Under the pieces are notes generated by a model. The model made no database searches. It saw only the letters and a program-made list of their open reading frames with translations, and had not been told where the DNA came from. Shown piece after piece: positions 21,559 through 32,898 of a stretch of 64,000 bases of DNA. Both the position numbers and the translations under genes were made by a program. The stretch comes from Erigeron canadensis (taxonomy: Eukaryota; Streptophyta; Magnoliopsida; Asterales; Asteraceae). The stretch lies in assembly GCF_010389155.1 (NCBI RefSeq), contig NC_057761.1, forward strand, positions 22,136,501 through 22,200,500, read 5' to 3'. The number at the start of each line of letters is the position of its first letter. Positions within the stretch are counted from its first letter, which is position 1.

Positions 21559-22500
21559 CTACAAATACACCGCTTTCTCATCATATGAAATTTTTGCGTT
21601 ACAAGAGCTCAACCAATCCATACCCAAGATTATGTCAAACTCTCCCATTGGAAAAGGAATTAGATTAGCTTGAAAGAGTTCCGAAGAAATTTTGATTTCG
21701 CACCCTTTATACACATCCTTCACTAATTCTACCCTACCATTGCCTACCTCAACTTGCAAAGTATTTTCTAAACATGATTTAGACACGGGAATAACATAAA
21801 TCATTCTAATAGCAACAAATGATCTATTCGCCCCCGAATCAAAGAGAATACGCATAGGCACATTATATACAAGGAATGTACCTATGGCAACATCATCGGT
21901 GTTTCTTGCTTGCTCCACGGAGAGTTGGAAGGACCTTCCCCTTGGATTTCCATGCGTTTGGGCATTCTTCCTCTCCGCTTCTCTTCTTCTTTCTTCTAAC
22001 CTCTCCTCCTCCGTCAATTTCGGGCATGAACTTCTCATGTGACCCTCTTCGAAGCACTTGAAACAAATCACGGGCTTGTGAGGTTTGGACCTACATTCCC
22101 GGCTAGTATGCCCCGGTTTTCCACAAGTGTAACAAGCCTTGTCTCCCGCTCTACAAACCCCCGGATGATTTTTCTTACATTGACGACAAAAGGGGACATT
22201 TCTTTTATTGGGATAATTATCGGAACTACCCTCTTGTCTAGGCTTCTTGCTTGGAGAATTTACATCTTCATACCTTCTTTTCAAGACACCTTCATCTACT
22301 CTCGACATCTCGATCTCATGATCCCGGGCCACATCCGCCAACATGGAGAAGGACTCCATTTGGCGCAAACTAATTTTCTCCCGGATGTTCTTCCTCAACT
22401 TCAAATAAAATTGCTCTTTGAGCAATTGGTCATTTTCAAGGAATTCTGGACAAAATTGAGCCTTGTCCAGGAATTGAGCTCGGAAATCATTCAAACTCAT
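21559..22500 (-). CDS. gypsy gag C-terminus, zinc knuckles and protease
   Basis: A 313-codon open piece. Residues ~1-75 are the end of the gag (retrotrans_gag) domain. Two CCHC zinc knuckles follow, CYTCGKPGHTSREC and CFKCFEEGHMRSSC, in the RNA-binding nucleocapsid part. A basic Arg/Glu-rich linker leads to the aspartic protease with an intact Asp-Ser-Gly (RILFDSGANRSFV) and the conserved GEFDIILGMDWLS block. Unlike the RT, this protease keeps its catalytic residues. In an intact element it would be part of a gag-pol polyprotein. Confidence 0.9.
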   Translation of the reverse strand: MSLNDFRAQFLDKAQFCPEFLENDQLLKEQFYLKLRKNIREKISLRQMESFSMLADVARDHEIEMSRVDEGVLKRRYEDVNSPSKKPRQEGSSDNYPNKRNVPFCRQCKKNHPGVCRAGDKACYTCGKPGHTSRECRSKPHKPVICFKCFEEGHMRSSCPKLTEEERLEERRREAERKNAQTHGNPRGRSFQLSVEQARNTDDVAIGTFLVYNVPMRILFDSGANRSFVAIRMIYVIPVSKSCLENTLQVEVGNGRVELVKDVYKGCEIKISSELFQANLIPFPMGEFDIILGMDWLSSCNAKISYDEKAVYL

Positions 22501-22655
22501 ATTGCCTTGACAATCGTTGAGAATTCACTTCTCAACTTGGTCACTTCAGCTTCCGATCTGAACTCTTTGAAGAACATTTCTTTAAACTCGGGCCACTCCA
22601 CATTATCCAAGGCCCCCTTCTTAATTGCCAACAAGCCATTTGACATACAAAACAA
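22501..22655 (-). pseudogene. gypsy gag N-terminal remnant
   Basis: Minus-strand translation gives ALDNVEWPEFKEMFFKEFRS and SEAEVTKLRSEFSTIVKAI, the middle of a retrotrans_gag domain, followed by a stop just before the 22500 ORF. Upstream of about 22655 the gag similarity ends abruptly, so the gag N-terminus seems deleted. Confidence 0.65.
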
Positions 22656-22934
22656 CTCCAAACTATAATATTCATTTGCCCAACTTCCACAAACTAAATT
22701 TCAAATATTTCAACAACTATAAAGACACATTTCAAACACATTTACAACATTAACGAGTACACAAATCAAGATTTCCATCAAACGGGTCATTTACCCACTT
22801 TGACACCTTTTTGACCAAAATTATGAATTCACAACTATCCAAAAACTTTACAACTGGAACATTTACAGAAATTTACCCAAAAGCATGACCCCAAACTAAA
22901 ATGTACCATGAGCCAAGAAATGAGGGACAACTAA

Positions 22935-22946
22935 GCTTCTATACCA
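22935..22946 (-). other. degenerate primer binding site
   Basis: The minus strand reads TGGTATAGAAGC, close to the tRNA-Met type TGGTATCAGAGC and in the TTTTGGTAT context usual for gypsy elements. It marks the approximate inner end of the LTR. Two mismatches make the identification tentative. Confidence 0.5.
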
Positions 22947-22950
22947 AAAG

Positions 22951-24334
22951 ATCGTCATTCGCCCGGGAATGACCTAATTACCTTCAAGACGTCCAAAAAT
23001 CGCTTCAAACTCTAAATCAACTATCTTCAAACAATACTCACTAGTTCCTTCCTCCGGAACTACCTATATAAGAGGGTAAACATCTAAAATATAAGCAAAG
23101 GCTTAGTGAATATACTTGCATACATTTACGAATACGAAGGAGGGCATAGTACAAGGACTTTCACATGTAACCTATGGCATCGTCATGTCACATTTACATA
23201 TTCACCTTGCACACAAACCATACATATATGGATCCATATAAGCTAAACAATCATAACAAATCATATCTATCGGGATTCTTAGGCCTCGGAGGTTCTTAGG
23301 CCTCATATCACATCAATTATCGGGATTCTTACACATGGGCTTAACGCCGAACCAATTACCATGCTTGGAACATTCACATCTCATGGTAATTGGCCCAACG
23401 TATACATAAAGGTATGCAAGAATACTCACCTCCTCCGCAACAAAGATAATAACGCTAAATGAACAAGCACAAGCAATCTTCAACCTATGATCATATCGTA
23501 AAAATGCATAAGCTTACATTCACAACTATGACTAGCTCAACCTAGTCATACTCAATCACTAGCCTTCCTAGACCCAAAACCCAACCCATTTGTCATTGAG
23601 TTTCATTTTCTTTAACAAACACACTAGGTAGCTCAATCTACCATTTTCATCAACAATTCCATAACTAGTCAAAACTCATCTTTTCTCAAGAACTCACATT
23701 TATCACATGCACTCATTATTTTCATAATCAAACATATCATATAACTCAATGACAACTAGGTTAACTAAGGAATTGGGGAAAAACTAACCATAAATCATTT
23801 TTCTAGTAAAACCCCCAAATTGGTTCACTCATGAACCCTAATTTTCAAGAGAATTGACAAAGCTAGATTGGGGAAATTCATTACCTCACAATGGAAGACA
23901 ATTACTTGAGATTTTAAATTCATGAATCCTTCCTTTTTTTTCTTCTCAATTTTTGGCCACCCCCACCAAAATCACCAAACCCTAGCTTTTAAATTCTTGA
24001 ATGAAGACTAAAGTTGGTGATGATTGTTATTGTGATTTCTATTCTTGAATTAAAGAGGATTACTTTGATTTTGAAGAAACAAGATTAGTCTTGCATGAAG
24101 AAGATAGAAGAGAATGGAAAAGAGTGAGTGGAAGGAGGTTTATAACAACAAAAAGGATGTCTGGCACATCCAGAAGATGCCACGACCCATTCCAAATTTT
24201 GAGGGTATTTTCCCCGCTAAAGTTCCAACTAAATTAACCCCATATTCAAAAATAAAATACTAGGAAATTACTTTAATATCAAAACTATAAAAATGGTTAA
24301 TTTCTTTTACCTTTAAAATCTTTGGGGTGTTACA
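22951..24334 (-). repeat. 5' LTR of the gypsy element (about 1.4 kb)
   Basis: On the minus strand it starts TGTAACACCCCAAAGATTTT at 24334, a typical plant gypsy LTR start. The inner border near 22951 is set only by the degenerate PBS. It is non-coding, with a repeated ATCGGGATTCTTA(GGCC) motif at about 23270-23335 and a CCCGGG palindrome at 22971-22976. Confidence 0.65.
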
Positions 24335-24340
24335 CTTTAC

Positions 24341-24683
24341 TTTGAGAACCCATTTTTTTTAAGAACCATGAGAACTCTTAAATTTCATATAGGATCACAT
24401 ATTTTTTTTTTGTTCATTCACATGTGAAACGTTATAAAAATAGATGTTGCAGAAGAAATTTTTTCCCAAAACCTTATATGTAGTCGTTTGTCACATGTGA
24501 ACAAAAAACGTGAACAAATTCATTCACAAGTTCAAAAAAGGTTATTTGGAAGGTTTCATAAAAAAGTTTCTTCTATAAAATACATTTATATATCATTTCA
24601 CATGTGAACGAACAAAAACAACATGTGAACAAATATATAACTTAAAAGTTCTTATGGTTTTTACAAAAAAAATGATTCTCAAA
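24341..24683. mobile_element. foldback MITE with ~38-bp terminal inverted repeats
   Basis: TTTGAGAACCCATTTTTTTT...AAGAACC...GAGAACTCTTAA at the left returns inverted at the right as TTAAAAGTTCTTATGG...AATGATTCTCAAA. Internal CACATGTGAAC words are also arranged as inverted pairs. It begins seven bases after the gypsy LTR end. There is no ORF. It shares its GAGAACC-type ends with the element at 54075-54551. Confidence 0.75.
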
Positions 24684-25471
24684 ATAAGGAAACTCTAGGT
24701 GAAAATATATATATATATATATATACTTTAAAAAGTATATTGACTTTTTTATTTTTGGAAAGTAAGCACTTTTTTCAGTATTCTTATAATATCCCTATCC
24801 CTCATTCTCTCTAATCATTACATGCTTTCATCGACCTTTTATCACCCTCCGCCGCCGCCCTCCTTCTCCACTGCCTCCCTTTTAAATTATCCTCACTTTC
24901 TAGCCGCTGCAACGCGCGGGCACTACACTCGTGTATATATATAAGCATATATATTTGTATATAAATATAAATATGTAAATAAAACATCTTTTTTGATTTC
25001 CTTAGTAAGTATAATCCACATAAGGCTAACATGCAGTCAACGATGTAAAATCAAAGTGGTAACCAGCTAATAATATAGTCGGTCATATTTGATACTTTAC
25101 ATTGTATTGTCGAGTTGGTTTTAGATCAGAAATGATAAGAAAGAGAAAAAATAAAATAAAAGAGAAATGACATTCTTGACCTTTTTCTATAAATGAAAAG
25201 AAAGGAGATGATAGGAAAAACTAAACCTTTTTAGATTCCAAATTTTACAGCCAAAAATGGGCTGATTTGGGAGAAAAAGTTTCTAGCCTTGATGAAACTA
25301 CTTATTTGCCCTCTCAATTAAACCAACCTTTTTCCTCTAGTTAAATATTCTACTTATGATGAACAAATATTTACCAGTTTTATGCGGTTGTAATGCACGG
25401 ATGGAAATGGGCTAACATATGTGGTGGTGGGTGAGAAAATAGTAGTGGTCATTGTATTTGTTTTTAGGTCT
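24684..25471. other. intergenic, with TA run and a weak Helitron-like end
   Basis: A TA run lies at about 24704-24725. CCGCTGCAACGCGCGGGCAC followed by TACACTCGTGT (about 24904-24934) resembles the hairpin and 3' end of plant Helitrons, with a mutated terminal CTAG. Nothing else recognisable is present. Confidence 0.35.
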
Positions 25472-25731
25472 TATTATTAAGGGAAAAATCCATAAAAAGA
25501 TAATTTATTTAGTAAAAATTCCTAATATAAGGAACGTATTTAGTTTTCGTCTATTAAAAGAATTTTGTTTTTAAAAATTTCTCGATAAAGGTAGTACCGT
25601 TAATTTTTAACATTAAAGCTCCGTTAAATGCCACGTTTTTTTGCCACGTCACTAAAAGAGTCCACGTAGGCATCTGATGTAGCAGTGACTAAAGGTAGAT
25701 TGGTCTTTTTAATATTACTATAACACCCATC

Positions 25732-25899
25732 TCTAAATAAATGGAAATTAAGAAAGGGTTTTTTATTGATATCTGATACGATTACATTGATCGTCTATTT
25801 ATACAAAACATAAAGATCTAATATGGAAACAATAAAACTTTCCTGCTGCCTAAGACAATCGTTGCCTTGTTACCTAAGATGATAGCTGCCTTGTTGCCA
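25732..25899 (-). repeat. 3' LTR of the nested copia element (168 bp)
   Basis: About 90% identical by eye to 30436-30604. Its outer end reads TCTAAATAA where the partner has TGTAAAGAA, so the terminal TG is mutated. LTRs below 200 bp are short for copia. Confidence 0.8.
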
Positions 25900-26234
25900 A
25901 AGTCTCTTTCTCTGCAAATTCAATCTCATACACATAAAGATATCTAACATTATTTTTCATTTTTCTTTCAAGAGCATCTCATTACTAACACAAAATCCAT
26001 GTCTTTATCAATAGATAGAAAAAAGAGAAAGTAGGAAAATATATACTACAACTTGATATAGGTATTCGTTCAGGTTATTGTTGGCGGCGGTTGTGAGTCA
26101 GGTGGTAGTTAGCGGTGGTCGTATGTCAGGTGCAGTGGGCTGGGTGATTAATGGAGGTGGTTTGTGGCGGCACAACATTGGAGGTGTTGAGGAATACGAA
26201 TTTCAGGAAATAGGTTTGTAAATTTCATTATGTA

Positions 26235-26445
26235 GGGCTTTTTGGTAAAATTATTTCAATTCCAATGGAATTGAAAACTTTCCATTGGTTTAGTGAAGGA
26301 ATTGGGAATTCTCTATTTCAAGGAATTTGAAGGAAAGTTTTCAATTCCAATTCCATCAATTGTTCCAACCAAACAAGGTCAAGCATGGAATGTAAATTCC
26401 AATTCCAATGAATTCCACTGAATTCCTTCCAACCAAACACCCCCC
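26235..26445. mobile_element. Tourist/Harbinger-like MITE
   Basis: Right end (minus strand) GGGGGTGTTTGGTTGGAAGG; left end GGGCTTTTTGGT. The interior is a set of AATTCCAATT/AATTGGAATT inverted motifs. The GGGTGTTTGGTT end is characteristic of Harbinger-type MITEs. It truncates the copia RT at 26446. The flanking three bases (GTA, TAA) do not give a clean duplication. Confidence 0.65.
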
Positions 26446-27686
26446 TAAGTCTTTCATTTTAAACTCTACACATAATGGTCCTTCCAACCTCTTAATTTCA
26501 TCTCTATCATTTCCAGTAATAATCATGTCTTCAACATAAATGATCAAACATGTCAGAAGACCACCCTTATGACTAAGGAATAGTGTGTGATCTGAATTAA
26601 TCTGTTTATACCCATATTTCATCATTGTTAATACGCTCTAGGAGACTGCTTCAATCCATAGAGAGATTTCTTCAATTTACAAACTTCTCCAGATTTAAAA
26701 TCATGAGAAAAACTTGGGGGGACCTCCATATATACCTCTTCTTTCAATTCTCCATGCAAGAAAGCATTTTTTTCATCAAACTGATTTAAAGGCGAACCTT
26801 GATTTGCCGCGATGGAAAAAAGAACTCTTATAGTATCTAATTTTGCAACTGGAGAAAACGTCTCTGAGTAATCAGTCCCATATGTTTGAGTGTACCCTTT
26901 AGCAACCAACCGAGCTTTATATCTTTCAATTGAACCATCCGGTTTATATATGATAGTATAAACCCATCGACATCCTACTGGCTTCTTCCCTTGTGGCAGA
27001 ACACATTTATCCCACGTTTCATTCTTTATTAGTGCATCCATTTCCATGTTCATAGCATCTTTCCATTTTTTTATTTTGAAGCTTGTCGAACCTTCCATAT
27101 TATTTGGCAAAGAAGTACTTACCTCAGATATCAGGTTCGGGTTATTGGCATTGGCATTCTGTAGAGAGAAGGACTGTTGTTCTTGAAATTGTTTCTGTTC
27201 TTGTTCTTCATCAGTAGTATTGTTATTATCTTTATCAGCGGTACTAATGTTATCTTCATCAACTGATGTATAATGTGTCACATTGATTCTCCCCCTGACC
27301 ACTGTGTTGTGGGGAGTAAAAATACTTGGTTTCAAAAAAATCACAGTACATTGTAGTGAACATGCGAAGAGTCTTTGGATTATACACCGATATCCTTTTT
27401 GAGTTACCCCATACCCCAAGAAAACACACTTTTCGGCACACGGATCTAACTTATCACGATAAGACTTAGGAATATGAACAAAAACTGTACACCCAAAAAC
27501 CTTTGGTTGGAGAGTAAGGGCTTGTGGAACGGTATGGTGTTTAGTGAGTGTTTTTAGAGGAGTTTTCATTTTTAGGATCTTTGTAGGAAGACGGTTAATC
27601 AGATACGTAGCAGTAGCTAGAGCTTTTGGCCAAAAACTTTTAGGGACATGTGATTCAATTATTAGAGCTCTAGTCATTTCCAACAA
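26446..27686 (-). pseudogene. copia reverse transcriptase, broken, active site altered
   Basis: Two open pieces (26628-27686 and 26446-26625) give the integrase C-terminus and RT. Conserved blocks: VFGCTVFVHI, KCVFLGYG, MEMDALIKNETWD, GCRWVYTIIYKPDGSIERYK, ARLVAKGYTQ, DYSETFSPVAKLDTIRVL, NQFDEKNAFLHGELKEEVYM and KLKKSLYGLKQSPRA. A stop with a small deletion follows. The active-site box reads YVEDMIITGND instead of YVDD, and the frame then runs into the MITE after KMKDLG. RNase H is absent. Non-functional. Confidence 0.88.
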
Positions 27687-28182
27687 AAGTCTATTCTTCC
27701 GTTCAGCAACACCATTTTGTTATGGGGTATGTGGACATGTGGTTTGATGAATTATTCCCTTAGATTGGAAAAATAGACTCATTTGTGTATATACATATTC
27801 CCCACCATTATCTGATCTAACCACCTTGATAGATTCGTGAAATTGAGTTTGAATCATGATATAAAAAACAACGAATTTATCATAAACCCCAGCTTTGTTT
27901 TTCAAAAAATAAATCCAAGTCATTCGGGTGCAATCATCAACAAATATAACATAATACCGAAAACTTTGCCCTCCAATAACTGGTGCAGGACCCCACACAT
28001 CTAAATGAACTAAAGAAAACGGAACTTGAACTCTAGTTACGAGGTTGATAGGTTTGTCTATGACTTTTTCTAAAATACAAGTTTCAGAAGAACTTGTTTT
28101 ATTTAAAGGAAATAACTGAGGAAACAAAATATGTAAAGAACTAACTGACGGATGTCCCAACCTCCTATGCCATAGCCAAGCT
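27687..28182 (-). pseudogene. copia integrase core with stop before the catalytic Glu
   Basis: The minus strand codes the HHCC domain (AWLWHRRLGHPSVSS... SSETCILEK, first Cys of the CxxC changed to Ser) and the rve core with Asp in HLDVWGPAP and Asp in RSDNGGEY. A TAA stops the frame directly after PHTP, just before QNGVAERKN, the block with the catalytic Glu. The remainder is open again from 27686. One base change accounts for the stop (CAA to TAA). Confidence 0.82.
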
Positions 28183-28681
28183 TGAAAGTCCCTATGCCAC
28201 CGGATCAAACGAGATTAAGTAACTAATGTATAAGTGCGGAAACTCTTATACAAAAGCAATCAACAACACGAACAAGAATATGAATTTGAACCGTATATTA
28301 CTTCAGTAAATACAATTACAAGTAAGATACCAAGTTCTTAAACGAAAAATATGAAAACAAAGCAACTGAGAGATTCACTAGTTGCAACTCAAACTCTCTA
28401 CCAAAACCTAAACCTGACATTTGTATATATAGGCTTAAACATGGACCGGACCAGGCCAACTCATTTGATCAGTCGACCTCATGTCACACGAGCTCGACCA
28501 GGTCAACACGAGTTTGACTCATTCGAGCTCGTGTAGGTCGAGCTCGACCAAGTCAATACAAGTTTGACCAACTCGAGTTCAACTTATTATATGTGAAAAC
28601 TTAACGTTTATTACAAGTACATATTCAATAGACTCAAGACAAACTTCTATAATGATGTTGTCACTCGGAAATGCACCAACA
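28183..28681 (-). mobile_element. solo LTR (499 bp) with target duplication AAGCT
   Basis: TGAAAGTCCCTATGCC at the left and GCACCAACA at the right give TG...CA ends. AAGCT precedes it (28178-28182) and follows it (28682-28686), a perfect 5-bp duplication. Removing it restores the copia pre-integrase reading frame exactly at the Trp-Leu-Trp-His block. It holds a cluster of GAGCTCG/CGAGCTC motifs at about 28488-28550. Minus orientation is inferred from the TGTTGG start and is uncertain. Confidence 0.9.
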
Positions 28682-28740
28682 AAGCTTCTCTTTCTTTTGT
28701 CCCATGAGCCAACATCACACTTCCAGTCTGAGTTACTTTA

Positions 28741-29181
28741 TTAAAATAATACAGCCCCTCTCTCAGTTCCACGCCCAATAATTTGTCCCGTCCTGATATC
28801 TTGTAAAAGAAAAAAACTTGGATGCATGAAAATTGAGCAATTGAGTTCTTTTGTCACATGGCTAATTGATAAAAGTTTATGTGACAAAGAAGGAACATAA
28901 AGACAATTTGGCAATTTAATATTTGGAGAGATTTTAATTGTTCCTCCACTTTTAACATCCATATTTCCTTTATTTGTCGCTCGGATATAGGTCTTATTTG
29001 GTTTTGAAAATTTTGAAAAATCAGATAAATCATATGTGATCGTATCTGTTGCTCCACAATCAAAGATCCATGGTCCGCCATCATTTTCCTTTTGGACTAC
29101 ATGAGCTGCCCCATTTACAATACGTGGGCTTAATTCTTGATGAGGCCCATGACTTTTAAAACCTTTTCCAAACCGTCCCAA
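28741..29181 (-). pseudogene. copia protease and GAG-pre-integrase segment
   Basis: Open piece of 146 codons. WIFDCGATDTITYDLSDF is the aspartic protease region; the expected Asp-Ser-Gly reads Asp-Cys-Gly. Then follow INIK-type blocks KLPNCLYVPSLSHKLLSISH and FFLLQDIRTGQIIGRGTERG, the usual lead-in to the integrase zinc domain. The coding continues to about 28687 with one stop and is then cut by the solo LTR. Confidence 0.78.
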
Positions 29182-30354
29182 CCCAAACCCTATTAAATAA
29201 ATAACTATTATTATTATTTATATAAATACGTTTAGAAGAAAACATTTGGGAATTAGGTTTTACACTCCCTTTTTCCCTTGTACCTGCCACCATAAAATCC
29301 TCTCTCTTACCCACTCCGGCCGCCGCTACTCCGCCGCTCCCTTTTTCCGATCTTCTATTGTTTTCTTTATTGGAGTTATTGGCGGTAGATGTTGATGGGA
29401 ACTTCTTAGTGTTCGATTTGGTACTCCGGTAAACCTTTTTGTTTTCCGTCCACCATGCCGGATAACGTACAAGACGGAAACATTGTTCTTTTGTATGGCG
29501 TGACATGTCACACTCATCATATATGAGATAAACTTTATCATCTTGAAAGGTTGATTTCTTTTTATTATCACCACGGTGATAACCCTTGGTGGCTAAACTA
29601 CTCCCGCTTGTTTCTCTGGCAATAAACCCGACGGCGATTCCTTGGTCGGTACAGGTTAATCCCAGAATATTCTAGTGACCAGCCTCCTTCCGTATTGTCG
29701 AATATGCTACCTCGTCGGCAAGAAGGGGATCGGTTCGGAGAATTTCCCGTTTGATAGAATCAAACTTCCGATCTAAACCATTTAGAAACTGAAATAGTTT
29801 CCGTTCAGATCTAATTCTGTTATAAGCTTTAGTATCATCAGCACACTTCATCGGATTTGGATCTAGCCAATCTATTTCACCCCATACTCCTTGAAGGGAA
29901 ATCCAGAAATCTTCTAATGACTTATCAGATTGTTTGAGCTCGTTTGCTTTGACATGGAGGTTGAAGGTTTGCAATTTACCTTTTCTGCTGGTATAAGTAG
30001 TTATTAGAGCATCCCAGAGCTCTTTTTCAGTGGAGAATTCGGTCAAATTCCCGGCTAAAACATGTTCAGTATTCTAAATAAGCCATGAAAAAATGATCAG
30101 GTCTTCTTGTTCCCATATCTCAAATTTTTCTGATGATGATTTTTCGGGTGGGTTTTCGGTTAGATGATTTAATAGGGTTTTGGATTTGACACCTATGGCA
30201 ACTCCAATCATTTGGCGTAATTTTGGCTGCTTGATTTTAGATTAATTTGAAGGTTCTTGGAAAGTTTGGGTTGTTGATGTTGATTGTTATTCTGTATCAA
30301 ATTTGCAATCTGAAGTGCTAACTCAGAACTCGAGCTGCCGCCGGTATCGCCCAT
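29156..30354 (-). pseudogene. copia gag (UBN2 type), several stops
   Basis: The start ATG is at about 30354 (MGDTGGSSSSELALQIANLI), 80 bp inside the right LTR. In-frame stops lie near 30235 and 30073. The open piece 29672-30046 carries the UBN2 gag core (FSTEKELWDALITTYTSRKG ... FQFLNGLDRKFDSIKREILR). A remnant of the zinc knuckle is MSRHTKEQCFRLVRYPAWW. A Ser/Asn/Gly-rich linker leads toward the protease. It would have formed the particle shell. Confidence 0.8.
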
Positions 30355-30435
30355 GGTGGCTGCTCGATGGTTTATGAGTAAAACTGGAAGTTTATTAGGT
30401 AGATGATGAGCTCCAAGTTCGTAGCTCTGATAACA

Positions 30436-30604
30436 TGTAAAGAAACGGAAACTAAGAAAAGGGTTTTTTATTTATACCTGATATGATTACATTAATCATC
30501 TATTTATACAAAACATAAAGATCTAATATGGAAACAATAAAACTTTCTTGTTGCCTAAGACAATCGTTGCCTTGTTGCCTAAGATGATAGTTGCCTTGTT
30601 GCCA
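30436..30604 (-). repeat. 5' LTR of the nested copia element (169 bp)
   Basis: Outer end (minus strand) TGGCAACAAGGCAAC, inner end CGTTTCTTTACA next to the PBS-like site at 30423-30437. Pairs with 25732-25899; several base differences, so the insertion is not very recent. Confidence 0.82.
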
Positions 30605-31476
30605 AAGTCGTGATATCTTCATTTAAGGGAAGTGATGATTTTGATTCTGATCCCTTTACTTTTCTAATTCTAACACCATCATAACCTAAACATATAAACA
30701 TAAAATATCTAACCAATCTAAATATCCAGATTCAGATAATCAAATCATACTCCGTATCAATTAATAAGAAAAATCTTTTCTAAAACACACAAAGATTAGA
30801 TATAAAAGCCCAATATACGTTAATCGAATATCCCCTTTTTTATGTCTCTCAAAATCCTAAAACCTGATAAAACTATACCTCGTTATATTTGCTTTGTTTC
30901 TCTTTTTCCTTTTACATTTGTCGTCATCGCCTCCTTATCTCACCCATTCACCCCATCCCCGCATTATTGTTATTATATTTTATACATATCATACAGAATA
31001 AGTTATGGGATATCATATCAAAAAAGTCCAAATATAAAGGTTTCTTAATTAAAAACTCTCCCTAGAAATGCGACTAGTTGCATCTACTTATTCTTTTCTC
31101 AAAGATAAAGGTTTCTTAATTAAAAGAGACATGGATCTGAAAACGGAACCAATGGTGGTAGTGTGGGGATGATGGTAGTGGGCTGCTGGTTGATGGTGGT
31201 GGTGCCGGAACGATGGTGTAGGGGGGGGGGGTATAATGGCGGTTTTCATTTCGAATTGTAGTATGTTTTCATTTCTTGTTTTTGATTTAGCTGCACATGT
31301 CCTTGGTGGTCGTCAAAACAATGACCAAAGATTATACCTTGGTGGTATAATGACAGACTAGATGTCAAAACAACTTATAGATTTTTTGTGTTTTGATCAA
31401 AGATAGATTTTACAATTCTCGACTTTTAAATGTAACCGTGGACTTTGTGTATAATTTGTTTACAGTGTTTGGGAAG
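30605..31476. other. interior of the Mutator-like element, non-coding
   Basis: No supported gene. Contains a GGTGGT-rich stretch and a run of nine or more G at about 31220-31231, plus a duplicated AAAGGTTTCTTAATTAAAA (31037-31055 and 31106-31124). Confidence 0.5.
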
Positions 31477-32898
31477 TGATGTGCAAAATCGAGCTTTAAA
31501 CTTATAACTAAAAATACCTTGAAACTCACTACTACACACTATCGGGCAGTGGACCCATTCGTATGCAATATAGTTAAAAAGTAAGTCCGTGTTCGTTCGC
31601 AGGGATTGGTTTTGAAATAATTGTTTAGTAAAGTAGTTTGGAAACAAGGGTGTTACTTCAAATCTCACTTTGACAATTAAGTTAAAGTAAATTTAAAAGA
31701 CAAAACATATAAAAGTAAAAGAAATCTTCAAGCAATATAAATAAGGATCATCCACCTTGAATTCACTTGACTTCAAATGTGATTGCATTCAATTAAGACC
31801 AAATTCATTTGAATTGAAAAGATAACCATTGAAGGATTAAGGTGCTCACGTGGTACCACCAACCGTGAACAAATTACCCAATCACCTAAGTTGCTAATTA
31901 AATTACCCAAGCCGGTACCACCAATGCCTAGACAACTTTTCCAACAATTAGTTTGATTGACTATCGAATTAACAATTGTACCTATGTGAAGATAACGTGG
32001 TACCACCAACCGTTATAAAACACATTGACAAAATCACTCTTTTTATTAAAATAATATTCACTATCATACCATGAACTAGCGATAATTGCTTATAGACAAA
32101 GAACCATTTGAAAATCACATATGCATCCAACTAGTACCACTAACGAAGAATACATATGCCACCAATACCATAATAATTATTAAAAAAAGAATTAAATCAT
32201 CAAGATCTCGGCACAACGACAATTGAAAACAACTCTTGAATTAAATCATATAGCAATCACATCATTCGTCTAATTTCATCAAGGTGGGTGATTGAATGTT
32301 TAGCTACACATGATTAATTGAAAATAACAATCAAAATAAAGGGAGAACATGATATACCAATCGTTCTTGAATAGTAAAATTGCAAGAAAATAATATAGAT
32401 ACGATCTAAGTTGGTGCTCGTGAATCTTCAATGAATCAGAGGATGAAAATCAAGCCTTTGATCATTGAAATAATTGAGCAGCTCTTAAAAAGACTTTTGA
32501 TAAAATGGAAAATAGGGTTTTTGTTCTATTTATACCCCTTTGAAATCTGATGCAGAAAACAGCCAAAGACTTTCAGTCCCGTGCTCTCACTACGGCGCAG
32601 TGGGCACATGTTTCCCCCACTGCGGCGCAGTGCAAAACCTCTGGTCCAGCACATTTCTTCAATCTTAAAAACTTGCTGAATTTTTCTATCTTTTCCACTT
32701 GAACAACTCTCGATCTCTTGAATCAACTTCTAGACCTCAAAATAATCCAAAATCGCATCAAATGGACACGTAACCTGTTTAGAGCCTGAAAACACTAACA
32801 GACACCATAAACGCGCCAAATGCACACAAAAGCGACTTAAAACACTTAATAAAATGATCAATAATGATGTGGGCGCTAGGTATAAATTGGTCACATCA
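31477..32898 (-). mobile_element. solo gypsy-type LTR (1422 bp)
   Basis: Ends are a perfect inverted pair, TGATGTG...CACATCA. The flanks GGAAG (31472-31476) and GGATG (32899-32903) are a 5-bp duplication with one mismatch. The minus strand starts TGATGTGACCAATTTATACC, a form familiar from plant gypsy LTRs. It has no pol sequence, so it is a solo LTR. It contains two GCGGCGCAGTG motifs (32592-32635) that recall the hairpin unit at 19510. Confidence 0.75.

Larger units (their letters stand above)
19740..24334 (-). mobile_element. decayed Ty3/gypsy retrotransposon, 5' part
   Basis: On the minus strand: LTR (ending at about 24334), a degenerate PBS, gag with two zinc knuckles, protease, RT, RNase H and the first residues of the integrase zinc domain. 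RT before integrase is the gypsy order. The element ends abruptly at 19740; the integrase core and 3' LTR are missing. Stops and a frameshift break the polyprotein in at least three places, and the RT active site is altered. Confidence 0.9.
25732..30604 (-). mobile_element. Ty1/copia retrotransposon, near full length, inactive, nested insertions
   Basis: Short matching LTRs at 25732-25899 and 30436-30604 frame, on the minus strand, gag, pre-integrase, integrase and RT. A PBS-like AGCTCTGATAACATG lies at the right LTR. A solo LTR (28183-28681) sits in the pre-integrase domain and a MITE (26235-26445) replaces the end of RT; RNase H is missing. Several stops are present. I found no convincing target duplication (CCATC versus AAGTC). 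Confidence 0.85.

Noticed and set aside
22039..22668. 209-codon ORF on the plus strand
   Set aside because: It is antisense to the gypsy gag domain, which is recognised clearly on the minus strand.
25727..30609. Target duplication for the nested copia element
   Set aside because: The five flanking bases differ (CCATC and AAGTC), and the outer LTR end is mutated, so none is claimed.
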